From positions 42,605 through 106,604 of the forward strand of contig UPXV01000002.1 in NCBI GenBank assembly GCA_900538465.1: a stretch of 64,000 nucleotides of DNA, in the 5' to 3' direction. Positions within the stretch are counted from its first letter, which is position 1. The number at the start of each line of letters is the position of its first letter. Made by a program: the position numbers and the translations under genes. The notes under the pieces were generated by a model that saw only the letters and a list, made by a program, of their open reading frames with translations, made no database searches and was not told where the DNA came from. The stretch comes from an uncultured Erysipelotrichaceae bacterium (GTDB lineage Bacteria > Bacillota_I > Bacilli_A > Erysipelotrichales > Coprobacillaceae). Below, piece after piece: positions 1 to 10,176 of this stretch.

Positions 1-714
1 TATAGATTGTAGAATAAATTGAACTGTTTGATTTTGTTGCTGTTGAGAAGAAATTGTTGCTTGCCCATCGCCAGATTGATGTCCATAGTTACCAAACTGA
101 GCATGATTTCCTCCCATAATAATCATTTCCTTTGTGCTCTTTGGTAATAAAGAATAACTCTTTTGATATTTTTCATGATTTAATACATGATCTTCACTTC
201 CATATATACTTACTACTTTTAAAGATGATGAAGATAAATCCTCAGTTGAATATGCTCCTAATAAAATTAAACCTTGAATATCATTTAAATGCGAAGAGGT
301 ATATTGCGCTGCCATTGCTCCCCCTAAAGAATGTCCCATCATATACCATTCTTTGATATCTTTATATTTTGCAATCATAGAATCTGCTGCATTCACCTTT
401 AATACAGCAAAATGAAAAGGCATTTTTGCAAGAATACATAAATAACCTTGTTGTGATAATTTTTGCATAAGTGGTTCATATGCCAATTCATCAACTTTTG
501 CTCCTGGATAGAAGATAATTCCCTTTTTAGTTTCTCCTTGTGGTTTGAGAACATACCCTTCTATCTCCTCATCATATATCATATTTTGATTATTTAGTGA
601 TATGACTGTTGTATCAGCATGATAATAATCACTAACATACCAGTATGCCCCACCAAATAAAAGTCCAACGACACAAATTATAATCAATAAGATCTTTTTA
701 AGTTTTTTATTCAT
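1..714 (-). CDS. alpha/beta hydrolase (3' end cut by window edge)
   Basis: This frame is open from an ATG at 714 down to base 1, giving 238 codons, so the C-terminus lies outside the window. The start is set by AGGAAG about 11 bases upstream. A lysine-rich N-terminus and one hydrophobic segment (about residues 7-25) suggest a membrane-anchored enzyme facing outward. The nucleophile elbow GHSLGG places the serine at residue 129. A later GSEDHV supplies a likely acid and GGNHAQFG a likely histidine, so the catalytic triad looks complete. It resembles the alpha/beta hydrolase family-5 group; the substrate is unknown. It diverges from the MATE gene across a 330-base spacer. Confidence 0.8.
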   Translation of the reverse strand, partial: MNKKLKKILLIIICVVGLLFGGAYWYVSDYYHADTTVISLNNQNMIYDEEIEGYVLKPQGETKKGIIFYPGAKVDELAYEPLMQKLSQQGYLCILAKMPFHFAVLKVNAADSMIAKYKDIKEWYMMGHSLGGAMAAQYTSSHLNDIQGLILLGAYSTEDLSSSSLKVVSIYGSEDHVLNHEKYQKSYSLLPKSTKEMIIMGGNHAQFGNYGHQSGDGQATISSQQQQNQTVQFILQSI

Positions 715-894
715 TTCATTCACGCTTCCTATCTTTATGTATATATACTTTACTCTATTTATCCTTAAGATACAAATAGACTGATAAATTTTTGTTAAAA
801 AATATAATTTCCTATTCACTCATATTATATGATTGTCTAATAAAATAGAAACAAAAAGCAAAGGAATATTGAATATCAATTGGTTGATAGTTGA

Positions 895-938
895 TTATTA
901 TGATTTGTATTTCAAATATGAAATACAAATCATAATAA
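895..938. repeat. perfect 19-bp inverted repeat, 6-base loop
   Basis: The arms at 895-913 and 920-938 are exact reverse complements with loop AAATAT between them. Neither side has a T-run and no gene ends here, so it is not an obvious terminator. It lies about 50 bases upstream of the MATE promoter. It could be a protein-binding site, a cruciform, or the trace of a small mobile element. Confidence 0.7.
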
Positions 939-986
939 ATATATAGATAAAGATGTTATTTCATATTGAAAAAAACGAAATAACAC

Positions 987-1017
987 TTGACTTATAGTTC
1001 ACTATAAGTATTAATAT
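987..1017 (+). promoter_or_regulatory. MerR-type promoter/operator of the MATE gene
   Basis: A -35 box TTGACT (987-992) and a -10 box TAATAT (1012-1017) are separated by 19 bp, the overlong spacing typical of MerR-activated promoters. The spacer region holds the perfect palindrome ACTTATAGTTCACTATAAGT (990-1009). The same sequence, continuing identically through the -35 and into the -10, occurs at 46026-46056 on the other strand, directly after a merR gene. The inference is that this MerR protein activates the exporter. Confidence 0.8.
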
Positions 1018-1044
1018 AACATATGGAAATGGGGAGTTATATAT

Positions 1045-2391
1045 ATGAAAAATAAAAAACAAATTGATATGTTAAATGGCTCAATCTGGGATAAGTTATT
1101 ATTATTTGCCTTACCACTTGCTGCAAGTAGCATTTTACAACAATTGTTTAATGCTGCTGATGTGGCCGTTGTAGGAAATTTTGCTGGTGGAGAAGCATTA
1201 GCTGCTGTTGGAGCCAATGGATCAGTAATAAATTTACTAGTGAATTTATTTGTGGGTTTATCTATTGGAACCAATGTTGTGGTTGCTTCTTTTATAGGAC
1301 AAAAAGATGATAAAAGAACAAGTCAAGCAGTTCATACCTCTATTCTATTGTCTTTGATAAGTGGCCTTGTCTTACTTGTTGTTGGGATATTATTTGCAAG
1401 ACCGATATTAGAGTTGATGTCTACACCAGAAGATATTATTGATTTAGCGACACTTTATTTACAAATCTATTTTGCTGGTATGCCTTTTATTATGTTATAC
1501 AATTTTACTTCTGCTATTTTAAGAAGTAAAGGTGATACCAAAAGACCACTATTATCATTATTAGTTTCAGGAGTTATCAATGTTATATTAAATCTATTTT
1601 TTGTGATTGTCTGCCATATGAGTGTTGAAGGAGTCGCTATAGCAACAGTGATTTCCAATATCATCAGTTCACTGATGTTGATGTATTTTTTAATGCATGA
1701 AACAGATGCATTAAAAGTTGAACTCAAAAAATTATGTATTCATAAAGATATTTTACTCAAAGTTGCAAAAATTGGTGTTCCAGCCGGATTACAATCAACA
1801 GTTTTTTCAATTTCAAATGTGATTATTCAAACAGCATTAAATGCTTTAGGATCCGCTGCTGTAGCAGCTAGTGCTGCTGCCCTTAATTATGAATACTTTA
1901 CTTATTTTGTAATTAGTGCCTTTAGCCAGGCAGCAGTTACTTTTATCGGACAAAATTATGCTGCAAAAAATTATCAACGTTGTAAAGATGTTACCAAATG
2001 GACAATACTGTTGAGTAGTCTTTCTACTTTATTTGTAAGTTTTACCTTTATTTTCTTCCATAAGTTCTGTATTAGTTTCTTTACATCTGACTTAGAAATT
2101 GCTAATCTTGCCTATACAAGAATGTATATTGTGTTATCATTTCAAATTATCAATATGGTCATTGAACTTCTATCAGGTTTCCTAAGAGGAATTGGCTATT
2201 CAAGTATTCCAGCACTTATTTGTGTTTTAGGAATCTGTGGAACAAGAATTATTTATATTTATTCTATTTATCCTTCTATTGCTTCTTATAATAATTTACT
2301 AATTATTTATCCAATCAGTTGGATTATCACCGCATTAGCACTTATATGTGTTTATCTCTTTATTCACAAGAAAGTCTATCAAGATGCATAA
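1045..2391 (+). CDS. MATE family efflux transporter
   Basis: A 448-residue polytopic protein with about twelve hydrophobic segments in two similar halves, the usual MATE length. The N-terminus carries the family pattern of a short polar leader, then a run around LALPLAASSILQQLFN-like residues, followed by DVAVVGNF and GANGSV. The family exports cationic drugs or metabolites using Na+ or H+ gradients at the cytoplasmic membrane. The start follows a GGGGAG-type ribosome binding site. It stands alone behind a MerR-type promoter, so the cargo may be the compound sensed by that regulator, or a product of the SDR enzyme that shares the operator. Substrate cannot be read from sequence. Confidence 0.9.
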   Translation: MKNKKQIDMLNGSIWDKLLLFALPLAASSILQQLFNAADVAVVGNFAGGEALAAVGANGSVINLLVNLFVGLSIGTNVVVASFIGQKDDKRTSQAVHTSILLSLISGLVLLVVGILFARPILELMSTPEDIIDLATLYLQIYFAGMPFIMLYNFTSAILRSKGDTKRPLLSLLVSGVINVILNLFFVIVCHMSVEGVAIATVISNIISSLMLMYFLMHETDALKVELKKLCIHKDILLKVAKIGVPAGLQSTVFSISNVIIQTALNALGSAAVAASAAALNYEYFTYFVISAFSQAAVTFIGQNYAAKNYQRCKDVTKWTILLSSLSTLFVSFTFIFFHKFCISFFTSDLEIANLAYTRMYIVLSFQIINMVIELLSGFLRGIGYSSIPALICVLGICGTRIIYIYSIYPSIASYNNLLIIYPISWIITALALICVYLFIHKKVYQDA

Positions 2392-3314
2392 TTTTCATAA
2401 ATACTTATGATAGGTCTATGAATTCATTTGGATACAAATATAATGGGCCATGTTTACCTTGTTACACATATTTTATAAAACCTCTCAACTTATAATTGAA
2501 TTTATTTTACTAATTATTTTGCTTGAGCAATAATCTGGAATTTACCGAAGCACAAAGTATGCATAATCTTAATCAGTATCCTATGGAAATAACTATAAAG
2601 TTATTCTTACTTAATTTAATATCTTATCAAATCAAAAGAATATATCATCTACATAATGTTTAGAATAATCAACAGTTATCAAATTCAACATTAAAAAAAT
2701 ATGAATATTATCTACAAGATTGTAAGGCAAGAGTCCTTAGAAATGAAACGATTAATATTGCAAGAAATGTATTCAATCTATTAGTGGCTTCTAAAATCGC
2801 AATATTTTCATTTTTATCAATTTTCTCTGCACTAGAGCAGGTTTTAGGTCTCTGCTTCTACCTTTTCTTCACCAATATTTATTTCAAAATAATGAAAGTA
2901 TTAATCAAATTAGACAATTAAAAATATATTTTATACTATAATAATATATTCATGAAACACAATAAATATTTGCTTTTAAAGTGCAAAAACTTTTTAAAAC
3001 TGTATAATCTAACATAAAATTTTTGTAAATGTTAAATAAAGTAATATTTTTAAAATTTTCTATAATAATATCCTCTCTAAGACTCTCATAGACTTGAAAA
3101 CTCATTTAAAAAATGTACTAATCTTTTCAATTAAAAAACTATAAATAATTATACATCTCTCAGTGCGAAAATAGTATATAAACTCTTATGCATAAATCTT
3201 ATTCTTCATTTTTCAAAGGAATATTAACATTAAAATATAGCAAAATTGTAAACTATAATTGCTAGTCTTTTATTTTATATAATGCTAATATAAATTCATA
3301 GAAGGAGAAGAAAA
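2392..3314. other. long AT-rich gap with a decayed gene
   Basis: The 923 bases between the MATE and XRE genes hold no intact gene. The first half contains a degraded reading frame (2433-2921, separate entry). From about 2922 to 3300 the sequence is extremely AT-rich and I see nothing else beyond the promoter region of the XRE gene. Confidence 0.6.
2433..2921 (+). pseudogene. decayed gene, family not recognised
   Basis: One frame stays open here far longer than expected for such AT-rich DNA. From 2664 to the TAA at 2919-2921 there are 85 sense codons. The same frame continues upstream to 2514 with a single TAG at 2661-2663, and stops at about 2493 and 2511 separate a further readable stretch beginning near 2433. 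The translated text looks protein-like (for example KLFLLNLISYQIKRIYHLHN before the stop and KKYEYYLQDCKARVL after it), with no ribosome binding site. I infer a gene inactivated by point mutations. I cannot name the family. Confidence 0.45.
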
Positions 3315-3977
3315 ATGATAAATGAAAAAATAATTTACTTTAGAAAAAAGAACATGCTTACACAAGAAGAATTAGCAGAAAAACTTTGTGTTTCAAGACA
3401 AACAATCACAAAATGGGAAAAAGGATTTATTTCACCAAGTTTAGAATATCTCATTGATCTTTCAGAAATCTTTGGTGTAACAATAGATCATTTAATTAAA
3501 GATGATGATTGCCACAGTGAAAATATAAAACCAATTAACAATCAAAAACTTGCATTCTTTATTACCAAAGCTAAAAAATCTACATATGCTGCAAAAACAA
3601 ATAAAATTAAGTCATCAAAAATCGGTGCACATGAATACAGTTATCAAGATGAATATTTTCAATATAATGATACATTTTATGGAAATTCGTATTTTTCAGG
3701 TCAAGAGATTGTTTATGAAAATAATCAAGTTTGTTGGGCTATGAATTATTATGGACAAGTTTTAAGTGAACATTTTCATAGTGACTTTTTAAAAGAAGCT
3801 TTAATGCTTGTTAGTGAGCAAACTCCATTTCGTGGTCCTGAATTTTATTCAAGAGGTGAATATACATATATCTCTAAAGTAGATGGTGACATCTCTGCTT
3901 TTCAAGGAACAGAAGAAATATATTATCAATCCCACAAAATATATAAAGGCTTATATCATGGAGGATATATTAAATGA
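3315..3977 (+). CDS. XRE-type HTH protein with DUF5680 domain
   Basis: A 220-residue protein. Residues 1-65 form a Cro/CI helix-turn-helix (LTQEELAEKLCVSRQTITKWE). The rest matches what I know of the DUF5680 domain, with WAMNYYG, an FLKEAL segment and FQGTEEI near the C-terminus. GGAGAAG just before the ATG gives a clear start. Its stop overlaps the start of the next gene as ATGA, so the two are translationally coupled. The DUF5680 part probably binds a small molecule or modifies DNA-binding activity; the family has no firm function. Likely a local regulator. Confidence 0.8.
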   Translation: MINEKIIYFRKKNMLTQEELAEKLCVSRQTITKWEKGFISPSLEYLIDLSEIFGVTIDHLIKDDDCHSENIKPINNQKLAFFITKAKKSTYAAKTNKIKSSKIGAHEYSYQDEYFQYNDTFYGNSYFSGQEIVYENNQVCWAMNYYGQVLSEHFHSDFLKEALMLVSEQTPFRGPEFYSRGEYTYISKVDGDISAFQGTEEIYYQSHKIYKGLYHGGYIK

Positions 3978-4432
3978 AAACGAGATATGAAATCAAATTT
4001 GGAGAAATCATGAATCAAATAGGTGATCATGCCAAAATAGTTCTTGCAACCTGTCATAACGAAAAAGTTTCAGCAAGAAATATGAGTTTTATTATCAAAA
4101 ACGGATTATTCTATTTTCAAACTGATCGAACATTTCGTAAATATCATGATATAAAAATCAATCCAATTATTGCTTTATGTATAGATAATATTCAAATTGA
4201 AGGTTTTTGTAAAGAATTAGGTCATCCTCTTGATCACCAAGAATTTTGCAAACAATTTAAAACATATTTTTTATCTTCATATGAGAATTATTCTCATTTA
4301 GAAAAGGAAAGATTATTTGTTATAAAACCAACATTTATACAAAGATGGAATTATGTTAATGATAAACCACTTATAGAGCAATTATATATAGACAAAAAGA
4401 AATACATAGAAAAACAATACTTACAAGAATAG
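3974..4432 (+). CDS. pyridoxamine 5'-phosphate oxidase-like flavin-fold protein
   Basis: A 152-residue protein with the split-barrel pattern of PNPOx-like proteins. It opens with a helix (FGEIMNQIGDHAKIVLATC), then NEKVSARNMSFIIKNGLFYF and FRKYHDIKINPIIALCIDNI, the usual order of strands around an FMN site. It is shorter than true PdxH and more likely a general flavin or heme-binding protein than a vitamin B6 enzyme. It overlaps the preceding XRE-DUF5680 gene by four bases. The substrate or cofactor cannot be told from sequence. Confidence 0.75.
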   Translation: MKTRYEIKFGEIMNQIGDHAKIVLATCHNEKVSARNMSFIIKNGLFYFQTDRTFRKYHDIKINPIIALCIDNIQIEGFCKELGHPLDHQEFCKQFKTYFLSSYENYSHLEKERLFVIKPTFIQRWNYVNDKPLIEQLYIDKKKYIEKQYLQE

Positions 4433-4773
4433 ATTACATATAAAAACAATGATAACTCTAAATATTCAAGCAAAACAATTTACTTATTATAACAAAAATA
4501 TTTCTTTATATTACGTTTTACAAAAAAATAAAATCATCAAAAACGAATACTCATAATTATATTTAATAAGATGAAATTGTCTCAATATATTAAAACATAA
4601 TTTGATGGTGTGCTTTTTCATTTAATCTTCTTTTTATAACTGAACGTAATCATTTTTATCATCAAACGCTTTTTTGTTATGTATTTTATATAAGATATTA
4701 ACATTTATTTGGATTTATTTTATATTGAGGTATAATGAAATTGAGAAAAGATTTATATAAAGGAGTGAATAGA
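4433..4773. other. AT-rich intergenic region, nothing recognised
   Basis: About 340 bases with no reading frame or strong hairpin that I can support. The final bases carry the AGGAG ribosome binding site of the next gene. Confidence 0.5.
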
Positions 4774-5094
4774 ATGAGAAATTTATTTCATGAAATTGTA
4801 AAAACAATTAGTTTTTCTGATTGGGGTATCACATCATTTCTTTATGGTGTTTATCTTAAACGTTTTAAAAAACTCTCTTATGTAGAAGAGAAAACAATAA
4901 AACCAGAGAATAAGGAACAATATATTAAAGTTCATTCTACTTGTTTTATTCTCTATTTTATAATATTAATAAGCCTTTTTATAACTTTAAATTTCACAAG
5001 TGTTCAAAATATATATGCATATTTTATTCATGTATTACTACTTTTAATTGTATTTGCTTATCGTATAATTAAAGAAATCCAACTCTATAGATAA
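4774..5094 (+). CDS. small membrane protein, unknown
   Basis: A 106-residue protein. AGGAG at 4761-4765 selects the ATG at 4774 over an upstream in-frame start at 4735 that has no binding site. The N-terminal half is soluble and basic. Two adjoining hydrophobic helices occupy about residues 53-73 and 78-98. I do not recognise a family. Together these suggest a small cytoplasmic-membrane protein. It stands alone between AT-rich gaps, with no operon partner. Confidence 0.55.
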   Translation: MRNLFHEIVKTISFSDWGITSFLYGVYLKRFKKLSYVEEKTIKPENKEQYIKVHSTCFILYFIILISLFITLNFTSVQNIYAYFIHVLLLLIVFAYRIIKEIQLYR

Positions 5095-5226
5095 GTTATT
5101 CTTTTTGTAAATAAAATATGTAGAAATTTTAAATTCTTATTCCTTAAATCTCTTCATGATTTATTCATTGACTTTATATTTTAAATTTTGGATGAGTCTG
5201 ATATTTTATCAGCACTATATAACAAA

Positions 5227-5268
5227 ACAAATGAGCAATGTCTATCCACTTAGACATTGCTCATTTGT
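5227..5268 (-). terminator. strong hairpin terminator
   Basis: Perfect 18-bp stem (5227-5244 with 5251-5268), loop TCCACT, directly after the stop of the leftward cysteine-rich gene. A TTTTGTT run follows on the minus strand. Confidence 0.85.
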
Positions 5269-5271
5269 ATT

Positions 5272-5928
5272 TTATATGAAACCTTCAGCTAAAAGTTCAA
5301 TCATATGAATGGGTTGTTTTCCACCAAGTTTTATGCCTTTTTCACAACCATTACAATAAACAGCAATCTGTTGAGTTGTATAGTGTTGACACCATTGCTG
5401 CATTTGTTGAACTTGTTCTTCTTGAGATAATAAATGAAGATGGTTTTCAATAATATCATGAAAAGTCTTTGGAGCAATTTCAATACAATCTTTAGCTGGT
5501 GGATTATTTAACCAGACACCACAATATTTTGTCTTGTCATAATTGTCTTCCATTTCAACAATTGTATAATTCATTTTCTTTAAACATTGTCTTATAGCCT
5601 TTTGTAAAGCAATGTTTTTTCTTGTTCGCCAACAATCTTGAATTGTTATGGATTCTCCATGATGGTCCACCCATGGAAAATGTTCATCTTTTAAAATATA
5701 TTCATATAAACTCATGATTTGTGTATGAGGATATGTTTCTTCTAAAACAAGATGACATAAAGTACAATTATGAATAATAATATCATGATCTTCTAAAAAT
5801 TTATCTTTGTTACGACAACATCGATCAATAATAGCTCCTTTTTCTTGCGTATATTTTTGAATAGCTAATAGTGCTTGTGGATGATTTTTTTTAACATCAC
5901 ATCCTGGTAAATAATGTAACATGTTCAT
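5272..5928 (-). CDS. cysteine-rich CCG-like (Fe-S)-binding protein
   Basis: A 218-residue soluble protein with spaced cysteines: YLPGCDV near the N-terminus, DRCCRNK, HNCTLC, then DCWRTR, YCGVW and YCNGCEKG. The spacing PGC...CC...CxxC resembles one CCG domain of heterodisulfide reductase subunit B and related iron-sulfur or metal-binding proteins, with a second, looser set at the C-terminus. GAAGGGAA sits five bases before the ATG. It starts 14 bases after the GH1 gene stop and ends at a strong terminator, so it is the last gene of that unit. Why a cysteine-rich redox-type protein sits with a 6-phospho-glucosidase is unclear. Confidence 0.55.
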   Translation of the reverse strand: MNMLHYLPGCDVKKNHPQALLAIQKYTQEKGAIIDRCCRNKDKFLEDHDIIIHNCTLCHLVLEETYPHTQIMSLYEYILKDEHFPWVDHHGESITIQDCWRTRKNIALQKAIRQCLKKMNYTIVEMEDNYDKTKYCGVWLNNPPAKDCIEIAPKTFHDIIENHLHLLSQEEQVQQMQQWCQHYTTQQIAVYCNGCEKGIKLGGKQPIHMIELLAEGFI

Positions 5929-5942
5929 TCATTCCCTTCTTT

Positions 5943-7467
<1,525 letters not shown>

Positions 7468-7471
7468 ATTA

Positions 7472-8350
7472 TCACTTTTCTTTTAATATATCTATTGATG
7501 ACACTCTTGTCACTTCTGCTCTTTGAGAAATATCAATTCTTTTCTTTAAATGCGTTTCATAATCCAAGGCAAAATATTGTGAATACAAAATATCAAGAAT
7601 CAATTTTATACTATACTCATTAGAAAACCCACCAATTTTAGAATATAACTTTTCTCTTGTTGAAATATGTAAGACAACATCTGCATATGTCTTTAAACGA
7701 TTATCTCCTAAACTACTTATCACAATAATTGATGTTCCTTTGTTCTTCAATATTTTCGCAAGTTCACATAACTGATCAATTTCTCCAGAATAAGAAATAA
7801 AAATTATACAATCATCCTTACCAATAATAGCTGGTACAAACAATTCTTCTCCTTGGATAGAACAAATATGAACAGGTACCCCTATTCTCATCATATCAAG
7901 TTGAAACATTTGTCCTAACAACAAACTATAAGAAATAGCTGCCAAATGAATATGCTTGGCATTTCTTAATAAGCAAATAGCCTTTTGGAGGCTATCATGT
8001 TCAATTAAAGAAAGTGTATCAGATAAAGTTTCTTGAGCCAAAGCTGTTACTTTACTAGAAATCTTTTGCATATTATCATGACTTGTAAAAGGATAATTCG
8101 GATCAATATTTTGAAAATGTGTATCCATATAATGAACTTCTTTAAGAAAATCTTCTTTAAAATCTTCAAATCCATGATATCCTAATTTCTTTGCCAAACG
8201 TATAATTGTCCCTGTAGATGTATAAGTCACTTTCGCAATTTCTTTGATTGTTTGATCTTTTATATTTCCTCTTTCTTTTAATATATAATCAATAACACTT
8301 TGTTGTGCATCAGATAGTTTTACTGACTCCACCTTTTGTTCAATCAACAT
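7472..8350 (-). CDS. RpiR/MurR family transcriptional regulator
   Basis: A 292-residue regulator. The N-terminal HTH (about residues 1-75) contains the family pattern IKEIAKVTYTSTGTIIRLAKK. The C-terminal SIS domain (about 125-260) has IIFISYSGEIDQLCEL, the fold that binds phosphorylated sugars. GAGGTGAT precedes the ATG. It lies directly upstream of the GH1 6-phospho-beta-glucosidase and in the same direction, so it probably senses a sugar phosphate and controls that gene. A hairpin follows its stop, so the two may be transcribed separately. Whether it activates or represses is not visible. Confidence 0.88.
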   Translation of the reverse strand: MLIEQKVESVKLSDAQQSVIDYILKERGNIKDQTIKEIAKVTYTSTGTIIRLAKKLGYHGFEDFKEDFLKEVHYMDTHFQNIDPNYPFTSHDNMQKISSKVTALAQETLSDTLSLIEHDSLQKAICLLRNAKHIHLAAISYSLLLGQMFQLDMMRIGVPVHICSIQGEELFVPAIIGKDDCIIFISYSGEIDQLCELAKILKNKGTSIIVISSLGDNRLKTYADVVLHISTREKLYSKIGGFSNEYSIKLILDILYSQYFALDYETHLKKRIDISQRAEVTRVSSIDILKEK

Positions 8351-8429
8351 AGAATCACCTCAAAACAATCATATCACATTTTATCTTTTAAAACATCAAT
8401 GCTTATCAATTATCAATAAAAAGGAATTA

Positions 8430-8999
8430 TCAAAATGAAACTTTAATAATATCACCATCATCATTAACTTTAATGACTTTTGATATAGAATATAATAAAT
8501 ATAAGTTTTGAAGACTACTTAAAATAAGTGAAATACCAATAAACATCATCAATGCTTCTTTCGCAAATGGATCAACAAATAAGAAGAAAGCAAATAATGT
8601 ACTCACAATTCCAAATACAAATGATATCCACCAACTACTGATTTGATAACGTTTCATTTCTACAGATAACTGTATATCAAAAACACTTACAATAAGTATA
8701 TATAAACCAACAGCAATAGGCAAAAATGAAATAGTTCCATCAGGATGAAGTAACAATAAAGCACCAACCAATAAACTACAAATTCCTAATGTTAAATCAA
8801 ACTGGAAAAAGATACCTATAAATCCCAATTTAAAATATCTCATCAACTCATATATACCAGTTAAGGTACATAATACAGCCAAAACATAACAAACAACCAA
8901 AGCTGATATATCTGGCCATATGACCATAAGTCCACCTAAGACAATTGTGCTGCAACTCACCAAAATAGCCCAAATACGAAATTCTTTAAATAGTTTCAT
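8430..8999 (-). CDS. HdeD/DUF308-like membrane protein
   Basis: A 189-residue protein made almost entirely of six hydrophobic helices in three pairs, the layout of the HdeD (DUF308) family. Conserved-looking features include WPDISALVV after helix 1-2 and an acidic, cytoplasmic tail. HdeD in enteric bacteria is linked to acid stress, but Firmicutes members have no settled role. Its start lies inside the 3' end of metK (14-base overlap), making it the last gene of the radical SAM-metK operon. Confidence 0.8.
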   Translation of the reverse strand: MKLFKEFRIWAILVSCSTIVLGGLMVIWPDISALVVCYVLAVLCTLTGIYELMRYFKLGFIGIFFQFDLTLGICSLLVGALLLLHPDGTISFLPIAVGLYILIVSVFDIQLSVEMKRYQISSWWISFVFGIVSTLFAFFLFVDPFAKEALMMFIGISLILSSLQNLYLLYSISKVIKVNDDGDIIKVSF

Positions 9000-10164
9000 T
9001 ATATGATTTCACTGCTTTCTTTAATGGATCCACTAAGTCTATTTGTTCCCATGGCAAAGTCATAGCATTATTTCCAAAATGTCCATAACAAGAGACCATA
9101 GAATAAATAGGTCGTTCTAATTGAAATTTTTGAATAATTGCAGCTGGTCTTAAATCTACAAGTTGAAGAATGGCTTTATATAAAGATTTCAATGGAACTT
9201 TTTCTGTATCAAATGTATCAATGTAAACAGATACAGGTTCAGCAAGTCCAATAGAATAGCTGAGTTGAACTTCACATTGTTCAGCTAAAGAGGCAGCGAC
9301 AATATTTTTAGCAATATATCTAGCCATATATGCCCCACTACGATCAACTTTTGTAGCGTCTTTTCCTGAGAAAGCACCACCACCATGGTGAGCGTATCCA
9401 CCATAAGTATCAACAATGATTTTTCTACCTGTTAATCCTGAATCACCTGCTGGTCCTCCAATCACAAATCTTCCTGTTGGATTAATAAAGAATGAAGTCT
9501 CTTTATCAATCATATCTTTGGGTAATGTTGGTAAAATAACATGATTAGTTATTTGTTCTCTTAGTGTTGCCATATCAATATCTGCACGATGTTGTGTTGA
9601 TAAAACAACTGTTGAAATACGTTTTGGTTGATGATTTTCATATTCTACTGTAACTTGTGTTTTTCCATCTGGTAATAGGTATGGAAGTTCCTCTGTCTTT
9701 CTCACTTGTTCAAGACGTTTTGAAAGAGAATGAGCAAGTTCAATAGGTAAAGGCATATAACTTGCTGTTTCCTGACATGCATAACCAAACATCATGCCCT
9801 GATCTCCAGCTCCGTTATCAAGATTTTCTTCTTGAATACTACGATGAATACCTAAGGCAATATCTGGTGATTGTTCATGCAAATCAACTTGAATCTGGCA
9901 ATTTGTTGCATCAAATCCATGATTGAAAGCAGTATAGCCTATTTCATTAATCACATTTCTTGTAATAACTTCATAATCAACTTTTGCAGTTGTTGTAACT
10001 TCACCAAAAATATGAACTTGTTGTGTTGCACAAGTGACTTCACATGCCACTCTTGCTTTAGGATCTTGAGATAAAATTTCATCTAGGATTTTATCAGCAA
10101 TTTGGTCACAAACCTTATCCGGATGTCCACTGGTTACTGATTCAGATGTAAAATAACTTTTCAT
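8986..10164 (-). CDS. metK: S-adenosylmethionine synthetase
   Basis: A 392-residue enzyme making S-adenosylmethionine from methionine and ATP in the cytosol. GGAGG five bases before the ATG at 10164 selects this start over one four codons upstream. Diagnostic motifs are all present: [12 protein letters not shown] near residue 14, [10 protein letters not shown], and the phosphate loop [19 protein letters not shown]. Length is normal. It lies between a radical SAM gene, whose stop is 12 bases before this ATG, and an HdeD-like gene that overlaps its end. Co-transcription with a SAM-consuming enzyme is notable, although metK must also serve the whole cell. No SAM riboswitch is visible upstream of the operon. 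Confidence 0.97.
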   Translation of the reverse strand: MKSYFTSESVTSGHPDKVCDQIADKILDEILSQDPKARVACEVTCATQQVHIFGEVTTTAKVDYEVITRNVINEIGYTAFNHGFDATNCQIQVDLHEQSPDIALGIHRSIQEENLDNGAGDQGMMFGYACQETASYMPLPIELAHSLSKRLEQVRKTEELPYLLPDGKTQVTVEYENHQPKRISTVVLSTQHRADIDMATLREQITNHVILPTLPKDMIDKETSFFINPTGRFVIGGPAGDSGLTGRKIIVDTYGGYAHHGGGAFSGKDATKVDRSGAYMARYIAKNIVAASLAEQCEVQLSYSIGLAEPVSVYIDTFDTEKVPLKSLYKAILQLVDLRPAAIIQKFQLERPIYSMVSCYGHFGNNAMTLPWEQIDLVDPLKKAVKSYNETI

Positions 10165-10176
10165 AGCGACCTCCAT

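Larger units (their letters stand above)
715..1044. other. divergent intergenic region with operator and inverted repeats
   Basis: This spacer separates the divergent hydrolase and MATE genes. It holds no gene. It contains a perfect 19-bp inverted repeat (895-938), a 9-bp inverted repeat (TGTTATTTC at 954-962 and GAAATAACA at 977-985), and a MerR-type promoter (987-1017), which have separate entries or findings. Confidence 0.7.

Noticed and set aside
132..356. 74-codon plus-strand frame at the window start
   Set aside because: It lies opposite the alpha/beta hydrolase, which has a complete set of active-site motifs.
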